Shown here piece after piece: positions 9,336 to 18,258 of a stretch of 64,000 bases of DNA. Below the pieces are notes generated by a model. It was not told the DNA's origin, ran no database searches, and saw only the letters and a list, made by a program, of their open reading frames with translations. The position numbers were made by a program, and so were the translations under genes. This DNA is from Orlajensenia stereocauli (GTDB taxonomy: Bacteria; Actinomycetota; Actinomycetes; Actinomycetales; Microbacteriaceae). The stretch lies in the NCBI RefSeq assembly GCF_039548895.1, contig NZ_JBCLVG010000001.1, one strand, 5' to 3'. Numbering within the stretch: the first letter of the stretch is position 1; each line of letters begins with the position of its first letter.

Positions 9336-9749
9336 GTGGTCGGGGTGCGCCACGGGTATGTCCTGTCGGGCTGTCAACGGCCCATCGTCGTCACTGTCAC
9401 ATCCGTCGGGGAACCCGTGAGCGAGTGGCGTCTCCTCTGGCATGACGATCCCTACGCGGACCCTGCGGCCGACCGGCCCACGGTCATCCTCGGTGACCTG
9501 TGTCAGCTCGAACAGCTTCCTGAGGCTGCCGCCGCAGGAGGGCTCGCCGCGGTGCTCGCCTATGCGCGACGCCTCGCCGGGACGCCGCCCGGCCCCACGC
9601 AGCCGGCCGGGATCGCCGTCGACCGGCTCGCTCAGCGCTTCTTCACCCGAACCGCCATCGACCTGTCAGATCACGTCTTTGGGGCGGAGTCGGCTACACC
9701 TTGTCGTCGTGTCTCCGCAGGGAGCGGATCATGCCTTGCAGGGCCGTGA
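9336..9749 (+). CDS. Hypothetical protein after the GH3 gene
   Basis: Unrecognised protein of about 137 aa. It begins with GTG 9336, four bases after the beta-glucosidase stop, with a GAGGGGAG site at suitable spacing. Codon third positions up to about 9690 are GC-rich like real genes here, and the predicted sequence (SEWRLLWHDDPYADP, VILGDLCQLEQLPEAA) looks structured. The last 56 bases overlap the convergent marR-type gene and read as low-quality coding sequence, so the natural end may have been lost. It could be the last cistron of the sugar operon or a remnant of a longer gene. Confidence 0.45.
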   Translation: MVGVRHGYVLSGCQRPIVVTVTSVGEPVSEWRLLWHDDPYADPAADRPTVILGDLCQLEQLPEAAAAGGLAAVLAYARRLAGTPPGPTQPAGIAVDRLAQRFFTRTAIDLSDHVFGAESATPCRRVSAGSGSCLAGP

Positions 9750-10152
9750 ACGCATCCGCCTGCTCGTCCTGGGTCATGCCGCCCAGCATCCTGACCTCGA
9801 CGGAGCGAACCGCGACTGTCGCCTTCTCGAGGCTTCGTCGGCCACGTGGGGTGAGTCGTGTCGGCAGCACCTTCCCCACGGATGCCTCCGCCGGCCTGGT
9901 CACGTAGCCGTCGCGCTCCAGCGCCTGAAGCAGCACGTTCATCGATTGCCGGGTCACGAACGCCCCCCGCGCGAGCTCGGAGTTCGACAGTCCTGGCCGC
10001 TGGGCGAGCAGTTCGAGGCAGGAGTAGTGCGTCACCGTCATCCCGAGTGGCCGCAGCTCTGCCTCCATCGCAGCGCGGAGGGCGCTCGACGCCTCTTTCA
10101 GCAGGTAGCCCAGTGACGTCTTCAGGTCGACGCCGACACCGTCTTGACTCAT
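9694..10152 (-). CDS. MarR-family transcriptional regulator
   Basis: Winged-helix repressor of 152 aa. N- and C-terminal dimerisation helices flank a wHTH (SNSELARGAFVTRQSMNVLLQALERDGYVTR) at about residues 54-90. ATG 10152 is preferred over an upstream start, because the upstream stretch is the operator region. It is divergent from a VOC-domain gene with two inverted repeats between them, one overlapping this start codon, so autorepression and repression of the VOC gene are likely. The ligand is unknown; small phenolics or oxidants are common for the family. Confidence 0.92.
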   Translation of the reverse strand: MSQDGVGVDLKTSLGYLLKEASSALRAAMEAELRPLGMTVTHYSCLELLAQRPGLSNSELARGAFVTRQSMNVLLQALERDGYVTRPAEASVGKVLPTRLTPRGRRSLEKATVAVRSVEVRMLGGMTQDEQADAFTALQGMIRSLRRHDDKV

Positions 10153-10168
10153 GTCAGTATTCTGACAT
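10151..10168. promoter_or_regulatory. Candidate MarR operator 1
   Basis: ATGTCAG-TATT-CTGACAT, a perfect inverted repeat with 7-bp arms. It covers the marR-type start codon (10150-10152). It shares its half-sites with the repeat at 10179-10196. Confidence 0.72.
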
Positions 10169-10178
10169 ACAGTCAATC

Positions 10179-10196
10179 GTGTCAGAAAACTGACAC
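10179..10196. promoter_or_regulatory. Candidate MarR operator 2
   Basis: GTGTCAG-AAAA-CTGACAC, a perfect inverted repeat with 7-bp arms. It lies 28 bp centre to centre from operator 1 and just upstream of the VOC gene's ribosome site (GAAGGA at 10205-10210). Confidence 0.72.
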
Positions 10197-10215
10197 GCAA
10201 ACCCGAAGGAACTTC

Positions 10216-10584
10216 ATGCCCGTCACCGGCCCCGACTTCATCTCCCTGCAGACCCGCGACCTCGACGCGTCGCAGGCGTTCTACGAGCAGTACCTCGGCC
10301 TCGTTCGTTCACAGGCTGGACCGCCCCACGCCGTCGTGTTCGAGACGCAGCCGATCGCCTTCGCGCTCCGTGACATCGTTCCCGGCACGGATCTCGCGTC
10401 AGCCGCTCAGCCCGGCATTGGTGCGGCCATCTGGCTGCACGCCACAGGCGTCCAGGCCATCCACGACGCTCTCGCCGCCGACGGGCACACCATCGTCTCC
10501 ACACCGATCGACGGCCCATTCGGTCGCACGTTCACCTTCGCCGACCCCGACGGCTACCAGATCACCCTCCACGACCGCGGCTGA
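10216..10584 (+). CDS. VOC-family (glyoxalase/bleomycin-resistance-like) protein
   Basis: Small metal-dependent or ligand-binding protein of 122 aa with the paired beta-alpha-beta-beta-beta fold. Visible features are FISLQTRDLDASQAFYEQYLGL at the N-terminus (split by a fold turn), HAVVFETQPIAFAL, and FGRTFTFADPDGYQITLHD at the end. ATG 10216 has a GAAGGA site. The divergent MarR regulator suggests induction by a toxic small molecule that this protein binds or modifies. The specific substrate cannot be read from sequence. Confidence 0.88.
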   Translation: MPVTGPDFISLQTRDLDASQAFYEQYLGLVRSQAGPPHAVVFETQPIAFALRDIVPGTDLASAAQPGIGAAIWLHATGVQAIHDALAADGHTIVSTPIDGPFGRTFTFADPDGYQITLHDRG

Positions 10585-10603
10585 GGAGCCGAGCGACGAG
10601 CGC

Positions 10604-13348
10604 CTAGCCTCGAGCGCCGCCGCCCGGTGCCCAGTGCTCGAGCGCCTGCCGGAGTTCGTCGCGTGAACGGATGCCGAGCTTCAGGTACACGTGCCGCAGG
10701 TGGTACTCCACGGTCTTCGGACTGAGGAACAGCGACGCGGCCGCCTCACGCGTCGTCAGCCCATCGGCCAGGAGAGCGCCGATCTGGCGCTCCTGCGGCG
10801 TCAGCGTTGCGAGCGAGCCGGCTTCACGGCGCACCGCAGTCTCTCCCGTTGCCGCGAGCTCTGCGGCGGCTCGGTCGGCCCACGGCGTCGCGCCGAGCCG
10901 TTCGAAGGCCTCGAGAGCCGCCCTCAACGGCTCGCGAGCGGCGGCACGGCGGCGGGCACGCCGCCGGCGGGATCCCAGGGCGAGGAACGTGCGCGCGGCC
11001 TCGTAGACGTCGGGGGTGCCCTCGTGCAGTTCGAGGGCCGTGCCGAACCAACGCTCGGCCTCCTGCTCGTCATCGGCGACGATGGCCATCGCCCGGTGAG
11101 CCCGGGCGAGAGCCCACGGCAGGGCCTTGCTCCGCGCGGCGTCGAGGTAGGACCGTGCGAGGGACTCCAGGCGCTCGTCGGGTCCACGCGCTGGTCGGAG
11201 GTGCTCGATCAGCTCGGGCACCGGCGCCAGGTCGACATCGCCCAGGGCGAGCTCGTGCAGTCGATGCTGCAGAGCCTGGTACAACGTGGTCGCATCGGAC
11301 GCCCGCCCATGAGCGGAGGCGAGGTCGGCGAGCGCCCACGACGCCCAGATGCCGGCGAGGTTGGCGTCGTGGGTCGACGCGAGCTCGCCCGCCTCCCTGG
11401 CACGCTCACGCGCACCGTCGGCGTCGCCCTGGCGAGCTCCGAGCCATGCCCACCCGCCGAGCGCGAGCGCCAGGTCGGTGTCGTGACCGCTCTCCCGTGC
11501 GAGGCGCACGGCCTCGGCGTAGCCCTCGTCGGCGCGGTGCCAGTTCGCCGCGGCAGCGTCGTCCTTGGCCAGCAGGGTGAGCAGGAAGGGAAGCATCCCC
11601 ACAGCCGCACGAGTCCGGGCGGCCCTGGCTGCCTCCGTGATCCTGTCGCGTGCCGCGCCCGACTCGCGCAAGAAGAGCGGCGCCGTGAGGCTCCAGCTGA
11701 GCCCCCACTGCTCCTCCGTCGCCGAGGGCACGGCCTGGACGAGGCCGGTGCGGATCAGGCTCGCGCCCCGGTCGGCGCGGCCTCCGAGGATCTCCGCGAC
11801 TCCGGCGGCGTAGTACGGGATGCCGTCGAGGGATCCCGATGCGGCGTGCTCGATGAGCATCCCGCCAGCCCTCAGGGCGGACTCCGCATCGGCGAGGAAG
11901 AGACACGACTCCACCGCATCCGCCAGAGCCGACACGGCGAGGCCGGTGTCATGCTCCTGAGCCTCCGCGTGGGCATCGAACTGCAGATCGCGTGCCGTCG
12001 CCAGCGATCCGGAGCGGGCTTCGACGGTTCCCAGCCGGATGAGCGCGTGTGCCCTCTCGACCGGAGTCGTCGCGGACTCGAGGGCGCGGGCGAGCAGGGC
12101 GCGCGACTGATCTCGGTCGCCGGCCAGCCATGACTGCTCTCCGGCGTGCAGCACCCGTTCCGCTCTCAGGCCGCCCGCCGGTGTGAGGCCTGCTGCGCGT
12201 TCGTACTGCGCGGAGGCGACGGCATAGGCGCCGCGCGCCGCCGACACCGCGGCAACGTCGTCGAGCAGAGCGGCGGTTGTCTCGTCGGGTCCGATCGCAG
12301 CCTCCGCCCGGTGCCAGGCTCGTCGGTTGGGCTGAGCGGTGCCCATGACGTCGGCGAGCGTTCGGTGTGCAGCCCGTCGCGCCGAGGGATCGGCATCCGC
12401 GTACACGGCTGCTCTGACCAACGGATGCCGGAAGCCGACCTCTCCGGGTTGCAGGCGCACGAGGCCGGCGGCCTCGGCCTCCTCGAGTGCGGCGAATGGC
12501 ACGCCCTGCGTCTCGCACGCGCGCATCAGCACGTCGACGTCATCGCCGCTGATCGACGCCAGGAGGAGTGCCGCCCGCGCGTCACCGGAGAGCGACCGCT
12601 GCCGCACCGAGAAGGCCGTGAGCAGCTCGCCGGTGAGGGGAACCGGCGAGCCCGGGGGAGCGACGGCGAACTCGATCCGACGATTCCCCAGCTCGAGCAG
12701 CGCCAGCGGGTTGCCCGACGTGGCCTCATGGAGTCGGGAGAACTCCTCATCGTCGAGCGGACGACCGGCATCAGCGGTCAACAGCGCACGGGCGGCGGAT
12801 GCCTCGAGCGGACCGAGCTCGAGCCGCGGCAATCCGGCCAGGGCGGATGCTTCACCGCTGCGCTGGGCGGCGAGGATCACGACGGGGTCGCTCGACAGTC
12901 GCCTCGCCGCGAAGGCGATGGCCGAGGCCGATGACTCGTCGAGGTGCTGGGCATCGTCGATGACGACGGCGAGGGGCGTGTCCTCTGCCGCGCGGGTGAG
13001 CAGCCCGAGGAGGGCGGCTCCGACGGCGAACCGTCCGGGGGCCGGACCATCGCGGAGGGCGAGGGCCACGCCGAGGGCGCCGGCCTGCGGGACGGCGAGG
13101 TCGGAAATGAGTCCCGAGAGCGGAGCGCAGAGCTGATGGAGTCCCGCGAACGGCACCTCGTGCTCGGCCTCCGCTCCGCGCACGCTGATGACCAGCATCC
13201 CGGCTGTCGTCGATCGCACGGCATCGAGCAGGGCGGACTTGCCGATTCCCGGATCGCCGGTGATGACGAGTGCCCCGCCGTCGCCCACGCGTGCCCCGGC
13301 GAGCAGGCGCTCGATCGCCTGCCGCTCCGCATCACGCCCGAGCAGCAC
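10604..13348 (-). CDS. Large ATP-binding LuxR-family (LAL) regulator
   Basis: 914-aa regulator: N-terminal AAA-type ATPase with Walker A GDPGIGKS (31-38) and Walker B VVIDD (128-132), a long helical TPR-like middle, and a C-terminal LuxR/GerE HTH in the last ~65 residues (LTPQERQIGALLADGLTTREAAASL then SPKTVEYHLRHVYLKLGIRSR, here split). Such LAL/MalT-type proteins activate sugar or secondary-metabolite genes upon effector and ATP binding. The GTG start at 13348 lies 6 nt from a TAGACT box, pointing to a leaderless mRNA. It is divergent from the methyltransferase gene, its most likely local target. Confidence 0.92.
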   Translation of the reverse strand: MLLGRDAERQAIERLLAGARVGDGGALVITGDPGIGKSALLDAVRSTTAGMLVISVRGAEAEHEVPFAGLHQLCAPLSGLISDLAVPQAGALGVALALRDGPAPGRFAVGAALLGLLTRAAEDTPLAVVIDDAQHLDESSASAIAFAARRLSSDPVVILAAQRSGEASALAGLPRLELGPLEASAARALLTADAGRPLDDEEFSRLHEATSGNPLALLELGNRRIEFAVAPPGSPVPLTGELLTAFSVRQRSLSGDARAALLLASISGDDVDVLMRACETQGVPFAALEEAEAAGLVRLQPGEVGFRHPLVRAAVYADADPSARRAAHRTLADVMGTAQPNRRAWHRAEAAIGPDETTAALLDDVAAVSAARGAYAVASAQYERAAGLTPAGGLRAERVLHAGEQSWLAGDRDQSRALLARALESATTPVERAHALIRLGTVEARSGSLATARDLQFDAHAEAQEHDTGLAVSALADAVESCLFLADAESALRAGGMLIEHAASGSLDGIPYYAAGVAEILGGRADRGASLIRTGLVQAVPSATEEQWGLSWSLTAPLFLRESGAARDRITEAARAARTRAAVGMLPFLLTLLAKDDAAAANWHRADEGYAEAVRLARESGHDTDLALALGGWAWLGARQGDADGARERAREAGELASTHDANLAGIWASWALADLASAHGRASDATTLYQALQHRLHELALGDVDLAPVPELIEHLRPARGPDERLESLARSYLDAARSKALPWALARAHRAMAIVADDEQEAERWFGTALELHEGTPDVYEAARTFLALGSRRRRARRRAAAREPLRAALEAFERLGATPWADRAAAELAATGETAVRREAGSLATLTPQERQIGALLADGLTTREAAASLFLSPKTVEYHLRHVYLKLGIRSRDELRQALEHWAPGGGARG

Positions 13349-13360
13349 GCCGCCAGTCTA
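13349..13360 (-). promoter_or_regulatory. -10 box for leaderless LAL gene
   Basis: On the minus strand TAGACT (13360-13355) plus GGCGGC leads directly into the GTG start at 13348; no Shine-Dalgarno sequence fits. Confidence 0.5.
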
Positions 13361-13468
13361 GGCGTCGGGGCAGGTTCCAGGGGGCCCACCCGATACGAGC
13401 GACGGGGCGGTCGGCCTAGCCTCGCTGGCGTCGGCAACCGAGCCGGCACCCCGAACAGAGGAAGCATC

Positions 13469-14560
13469 ATGACCGATCTCCAGGACTCGCCGGCTGCTGC
13501 CGCGACCATCGACATCGACAAGCTCATGGCATTCGTCGGCAAGGCCGTCGACGAGGTCGGAGCAACGCTCAACACAGCCCTCGTCGTGCTCGGCGACAAG
13601 CTCGGCTACTACCGCGCGATGGCGGCATCCGGACCGACGAATGCAGCCCGGCTCGCGCAGGACACGAGGACAGACGAGCACTATGCGCGGGAATGGCTGA
13701 ACGCCCAGGCCGCCGGCGGTTACGTCGAGTACGACGCCGCCACCAACCGGTACACGCTCCCTCCCGAGCAGATCGCCGCCCTGACCGACCCGTCCAGCCC
13801 CGCCTACCTGCCGGGCTTCTTCCAGATCGCCCTCGGGACGATCCACGACGTCGACAGCGTGATGGATGCCGCCCGCAACAACGCAGGCGTGGGCTGGCAC
13901 GAGCACAACAGCGACGTGCACAATGGCTGCGAGCGCTTCTTCCGCACCATGTACAACGCCCACCTCGTCGACGAGTGGCTCCCCGCTCTCGACGGCGTCG
14001 TGGAGAAGCTGCAACAGGGCGCGCGTGTCGCCGACATCGGATGCGGGCACGGTGCGTCGACCGTCATCATGGCGCAGGCGTTCCCGAACTCCACCTTCGT
14101 GGGCTCCGACTACCACGAGGCATCCATCGACGTCGCCCGAGAGCGCGCTCGCGCCGCCGGGGTCGACGACCGCGTGACCTTCGAGGTCGCCGGATCCACC
14201 GCATTCGCCGGAGCGGCCTACGACCTGGTGACGACCTTCGACGCCCTGCACGACATGGGCGACCCTGTCGGGGCAGCGCGTCATGTTCGTGAGAGCATCG
14301 CGCCCGACGGCACCTGGATGGTTGTCGAGCCGATGGCGGGCGACAGCGTGAGCGACAACCTGAACCCGGTGGGCCGCGCCTACTACGGCTTCTCGACGCT
14401 GCTCTGCACCCCGGCATCGCTCGCCCAGGACGTCGGCCTGGCGCTCGGAACCCAGGCCGGGCCGGCGCGCATCCGCGACGTGGTCACCGCTGCAGGATTC
14501 ACCCGGTTCCGCACTGCGGCCGAGACCCCGTTCAACCGCGTGTTGGAGGTCCGTCCGTGA
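13469..14560 (+). CDS. Class I SAM-dependent methyltransferase with N-terminal winged helix
   Basis: 363-aa methyltransferase. An N-terminal helical/winged-helix segment (residues 1-110, NAARLAQDTRTDEHYAREWL) precedes a Rossmann fold with SAM motif I (VADIGCGHGAST, near 190), an acidic strand (FVGSDYHEASI) and the motif TTFDALHDMGDP. The layout matches the Rv2258c-like group of actinobacterial methyltransferases of unknown substrate. ATG 13469 follows a GAGGAAGC site, with a TAGCCT box about 45 bp upstream. It is divergent from the LAL regulator and 27 bp upstream of the hydrolase-glycosyltransferase fusion, suggesting joint action on a small molecule. Confidence 0.88.
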   Translation: MTDLQDSPAAAATIDIDKLMAFVGKAVDEVGATLNTALVVLGDKLGYYRAMAASGPTNAARLAQDTRTDEHYAREWLNAQAAGGYVEYDAATNRYTLPPEQIAALTDPSSPAYLPGFFQIALGTIHDVDSVMDAARNNAGVGWHEHNSDVHNGCERFFRTMYNAHLVDEWLPALDGVVEKLQQGARVADIGCGHGASTVIMAQAFPNSTFVGSDYHEASIDVARERARAAGVDDRVTFEVAGSTAFAGAAYDLVTTFDALHDMGDPVGAARHVRESIAPDGTWMVVEPMAGDSVSDNLNPVGRAYYGFSTLLCTPASLAQDVGLALGTQAGPARIRDVVTAAGFTRFRTAAETPFNRVLEVRP

Positions 14561-14587
14561 TGGGGACCGGCGGAGGATACTGGCGTA

Positions 14588-16729
14588 GTGGCTGACCCTG
14601 TGTCCGTGGCGAGCCCGCGAGACAGCGGCTCGATCGACCGGGACGGCGTGGAGATCTCCTACGCCGTCTACGGCGACGGGCCGACCACCCTGCTGCTGAT
14701 GCCGACGTGGACGATCGTGCACTCGCGCATCTGGAAGGGGCAGCTCGGCTACCTCGCCCGGCACTTCCGCGTGGTGGTCTTCGACGGCCGGGGAAACGGC
14801 GCATCGGCTCGACCGCACGGTGCAGCGGCATACCGCGATGACGAGTACGCCGCCGACGCCGCGGCCGTGTTGGAGGCGACGTCGACGCCGCGGGCCATCG
14901 TGGTCGGACTCTCGTGGGGCGTCACGTGGGCGCTGCACCTCGCGGCGTCCCACCCGGATCGCGTCGCCGGGATCGTGGGGATCGGCGCCTCGGGCAACAT
15001 CCGCGTCGAGCGACCTGCACGCGCCGGCATCGGGTGGGAGGCTCCGAGCGACGCGGGCGCGGGCTGGTCGATGTACAACCGCGAGTTCTGGCTCACGGGC
15101 GGCTTCGACGCCTTCGTCGACTTCTTCTTCGCCCGGATGTTCGCCGAGCCGCACTCGACGAAGCAGATCGAGGACGCGGTGGAGTGGGCTCACGAGACCA
15201 CCCCGGAGATCGTCGCCGACGCCACGGCGGGGATGCACGGGTACCTCGGAGTTCCGGTGGTTCCGCTGGAGCAGGTCTGCGGGGCGGTCCAGTGCGCGGT
15301 GCTGCTCATCCACGGCACGGAGGACGAGATCTCCCCGCCGGCGGTGAGCGAGCGCATCGCTGCGCTCACCGGTGGCGACGTCGTGCTCCTGCAGGGCAGC
15401 GGGCACGGGCCGCTCGCCCGCGACCCTGTGCGGGTGAACCACCTGATCCGCGAGTTCGTGGACCGGATCACCGCGCCGGCCCCCGTGCGCCGCACCACGA
15501 CCTGGACGCGGGCTGCTCGCCGCCGTCGAAAGGTCCTCTACCTCTCATCACCGATCGGCCTCGGCCATGCCCGACGCGACCTCGCGATAGCCCGAGAGCT
15601 GCGGATGCGGCATCCGGATGTCGAGATCAGCTGGCTCGCCCAGCATCCGGTCACCGCCGTGCTCGAGCAGGCCGGGGAGATCGTGCATCCCGCGTCGGCG
15701 TTCCTCGCCAACGAGAGCACGCACATCGAGCACGAGGCCGGCGAGCACGATCTCCATGCCTTCCAGGCCATCCGTCGCATGGACGAGCTCCTCGTGCACA
15801 ACTTCATGGTCTTCGACGATGTCGTGCGCGAGGAGGACTTCGACCTCGTCATCGGCGACGAGGCGTGGGACGTCGACCATCACCTGCACGAGAACCCGGA
15901 ACTCAAGCGATTCGCCTTCGCCTGGATGACGGACTTCGTCGGCTGGCTTCCGATGCCGGACGGCGGGAGCAGGGAGGCGGCCCTGACAGCCGACTACAAC
16001 GCGGAGATGATCGAACAACGTGCCCGCTTCCGGCACGTGCGCGACAGGTCGATCTTCGTGGGATCGCCCGATGACGTGGTGCCGTACTCGTTCGGCCCCG
16101 GCCTCCCGCTCATCCGCGCCTGGGTCGAGGAGAACTTCGACTTCGCCGGCTACGTGACGGGCTTCGACCCCGCCGAGGTCGCCGACCGTGATCGACTCCG
16201 AGACGAGCTCGGCTACGCGCGGGGAGAGCGGCTGTGCGTCGTGGCCGTCGGGGGATCCGGCGTGGGAGAACCATTGCTGCGACGTGTGCTCGACGCGGTG
16301 CCGCTCGCGCTGAGGGCGGCATCCGATCTCCGATTCGTCGTCGTCGCGGGGCCGCGCATCGATCCGCGCTCGCTCCCGCGCCGTCGGGGCTCAACGGTGC
16401 GAGGACACGTCCCCGATCTCCACCGCCATCTCGCCGTCGCCGATCTCGCCGTCGTGCAGGGCGGCCTGACCACGTGCATGGAGCTCACCGCGAGCCGCAC
16501 ACCGTTCCTCTACGTGCCGCTCCGTCACCACTTCGAGCAGAACTTCCACGTGCGCCATCGCCTCGAGCGCTACCGAGCCGGTGATCTGCTGCCCTATGAG
16601 GAGGCCGCCGATCCTGACGCGCTCGCCGAGGCCATCATCGCGGGGCTCGGTCGGGAGACCACCTTGTTCAGACCGGTCGAGACGGATGGCGCAGCGCGCG
16701 CCGCCGCGATGATCGCCGAGCTCCTCTGA
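14588..16729 (+). CDS. Alpha/beta-hydrolase fused to GT-B glycosyltransferase
   Basis: 713-aa two-part protein. Residues about 15-290 are an alpha/beta hydrolase with nucleophile elbow GLSWG (Ser109), acid in HGTEDEIS (Asp246 or Glu247) and His273 (GSGHGP). Residues about 315-713 are a GT-B fold of the MGT/GT28-like type: N-domain GLGHARRDLAIAREL, C-domain nucleotide-sugar region VVQGGLTTCMELTASRTPFLYVP (here two adjacent motifs) and FEQNFHVRHRLE. No frameshift or stop separates the halves; the linker is Arg/Thr-rich. GTG 14588 follows GATACT plus 6 nt (leaderless-like). Products are unknown; hydrolysing or transferring an acyl group and glycosylating the same scaffold is a guess. Confidence 0.82.
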   Translation: MADPVSVASPRDSGSIDRDGVEISYAVYGDGPTTLLLMPTWTIVHSRIWKGQLGYLARHFRVVVFDGRGNGASARPHGAAAYRDDEYAADAAAVLEATSTPRAIVVGLSWGVTWALHLAASHPDRVAGIVGIGASGNIRVERPARAGIGWEAPSDAGAGWSMYNREFWLTGGFDAFVDFFFARMFAEPHSTKQIEDAVEWAHETTPEIVADATAGMHGYLGVPVVPLEQVCGAVQCAVLLIHGTEDEISPPAVSERIAALTGGDVVLLQGSGHGPLARDPVRVNHLIREFVDRITAPAPVRRTTTWTRAARRRRKVLYLSSPIGLGHARRDLAIARELRMRHPDVEISWLAQHPVTAVLEQAGEIVHPASAFLANESTHIEHEAGEHDLHAFQAIRRMDELLVHNFMVFDDVVREEDFDLVIGDEAWDVDHHLHENPELKRFAFAWMTDFVGWLPMPDGGSREAALTADYNAEMIEQRARFRHVRDRSIFVGSPDDVVPYSFGPGLPLIRAWVEENFDFAGYVTGFDPAEVADRDRLRDELGYARGERLCVVAVGGSGVGEPLLRRVLDAVPLALRAASDLRFVVVAGPRIDPRSLPRRRGSTVRGHVPDLHRHLAVADLAVVQGGLTTCMELTASRTPFLYVPLRHHFEQNFHVRHRLERYRAGDLLPYEEAADPDALAEAIIAGLGRETTLFRPVETDGAARAAAMIAELL

Positions 16730-16859
16730 ACGCAGCCGAGCCCGTCAGGTTGGGCGGCCGCTGAAGCAGGTAAGGGCAGAGCCTCCCGCGGTGCGAACCG
16801 CCGACCTAGGTTGGGGAGAGGCAGGCCGCCAGCGCGGCACGAGACCAGGAGGTCAGCAG

Positions 16860-17891
16860 ATGGACTACCGCATATTGGGCCGCACCGGCGTCGAGGTGAG
16901 CCCGTTGTGCCTGGGCACGATGATGTTCGGCCCGTGGGGCAACCAGGACGTCGATGATTCCATCCGCGTCATCCACCGGGCGCTCGACGCTGGCATCAAC
17001 TTCGTCGACACCGCTGACGTGTACTCGGCCGGTGCCTCCGAGGAGATCGTGGGTCAGGCACTTCAGGGGCGGCGCGATGACGTCGTGCTCGCGACCAAGT
17101 TCTTCATGCCCATGGGGGAGGGGCCGAACCGAAGCGGGGGCTCCAGGAAGTGGATCATGAGCGAGGTCGAGAACTCTCTGCGGAGGTTGGGAACCGACTA
17201 CATCGACCTCTACCAGGTGCACCGTCCGAGTGTGACGACCGATGTCGAGGAGACACTCGGTGCGCTCACCGATCTGGTGCGGCAGGGCAAGGTGCGGTAC
17301 ATCGGTTCGTCCTCTTACTCCGGAAGCCAGATCGTCGAGGCGCAGGTCGCGGCCCGCGATCACCACCTCTCCCGGTTCGTCACCGAGCAGCCGCCGTACT
17401 CGATCCTCGTTCGGGGCATCGAGGAGGATGTGCTGCCCACGACGCTGCGCCACGGCATGGGAACCCTCACCTACAGTCCTCTGGCCGGCGGATGGCTCTC
17501 CGGCAAGTGGCGCAAGGACACGGCGCCGACCCCGACGTCGGCTGCGCGCCCCAGTGCCCGGTTCGACATGACGTCAGCGGCGAACCAGCGGAAGCTGGAG
17601 ATCGTCGACGCGCTCGCCCAGGTCGCCGACGAGGCCGGGATCAGCCTCATCCACCTGGCCATCGCCTTCGTCGTCAACCACCCGGGCGTGACGTCGGCGA
17701 TCATCGGTCCGCGCACCATGGAGCAGCTCGAATCCCAGCTGCCGGCGGCAGACGTCCGGCTGACCGACGAGATCCTCGACAGGATCGACCAGCTCGTGCC
17801 CCCTGGCGTGACGGTCAATCCCGACGACAACAGCTACGGGAGCGCGACGCTCGTGCCGAGCGCCCTCCGCCGTCACGATGGAGGGAACTGA
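16860..17891 (+). CDS. Aldo/keto reductase
   Basis: NADPH-dependent carbonyl reductase, 343 aa, (beta/alpha)8 fold. Visible are the N-terminal LGRTGVEVSPLCLGTMMFG, the catalytic Asp/Tyr region (NFVDTADVYSAGASEEIVG), the KFFMPMG strand, the His in YQVHRPS, and the C-terminal cofactor motif TSAIIGPRTMEQLES. ATG 16860 has an AGGAGG-type site, and a TAGGTT box lies about 50 bp upstream. The DUF2255 gene starts one base after the stop, so the two form an operon. Confidence 0.93.
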   Translation: MDYRILGRTGVEVSPLCLGTMMFGPWGNQDVDDSIRVIHRALDAGINFVDTADVYSAGASEEIVGQALQGRRDDVVLATKFFMPMGEGPNRSGGSRKWIMSEVENSLRRLGTDYIDLYQVHRPSVTTDVEETLGALTDLVRQGKVRYIGSSSYSGSQIVEAQVAARDHHLSRFVTEQPPYSILVRGIEEDVLPTTLRHGMGTLTYSPLAGGWLSGKWRKDTAPTPTSAARPSARFDMTSAANQRKLEIVDALAQVADEAGISLIHLAIAFVVNHPGVTSAIIGPRTMEQLESQLPAADVRLTDEILDRIDQLVPPGVTVNPDDNSYGSATLVPSALRRHDGGN

Positions 17892-17892
17892 C

Positions 17893-18258
17893 ATGGCCGA
17901 GTGGACCGAAGCCGAACTCGACAGCATCGACCGAGCCCGCGAGCTGCGCATCGCCGGGAGGCGCACCGACGGCACCCTGCGCAAACTCGTCATCATCTGG
18001 CACGTGCGCGTCGATGACGCCATCTACGTCCGTTCGGTGAACGGCCCCGAGGCGGCCTGGTTCCGCGGCACTCAGGTGCAGGGCAGGGGCCGGATCGAGT
18101 CGGGCGGAGTCTCCATGGACGTCGCCTTCACCCGAGACGACACACGGGACGCCGAGATCGATGCCGCCTACCGCGACAAATACGGCAACGGAGCATCGGT
18201 ACAGGCGATCGTGAGCGCGCAGGCCCTCTCGACCACCCTGCGCGTCGACCCCAGCTGA
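17893..18258 (+). CDS. DUF2255 family protein
   Basis: 121-aa cytoplasmic protein with the DUF2255 pattern: WTEAELDSIDRARELRIA at the N-terminus, IIWHVRVDDAIYVRSVNG, and WFRGTQVQGRGRIESGG. The function is unknown; the family is often encoded next to oxidoreductases, as here. ATG 17893 is one base after the reductase stop. Confidence 0.85.
   Translation: MAEWTEAELDSIDRARELRIAGRRTDGTLRKLVIIWHVRVDDAIYVRSVNGPEAAWFRGTQVQGRGRIESGGVSMDVAFTRDDTRDAEIDAAYRDKYGNGASVQAIVSAQALSTTLRVDPS

Noticed and set aside
13358..15442. Very long open frame on the minus strand opposite the methyltransferase and hydrolase-GT genes
   Set aside because: Antisense to genes with clear motifs. In GC-rich DNA the complementary frame stays open because stops are AT-rich; its translation has no recognisable domain and an odd composition.
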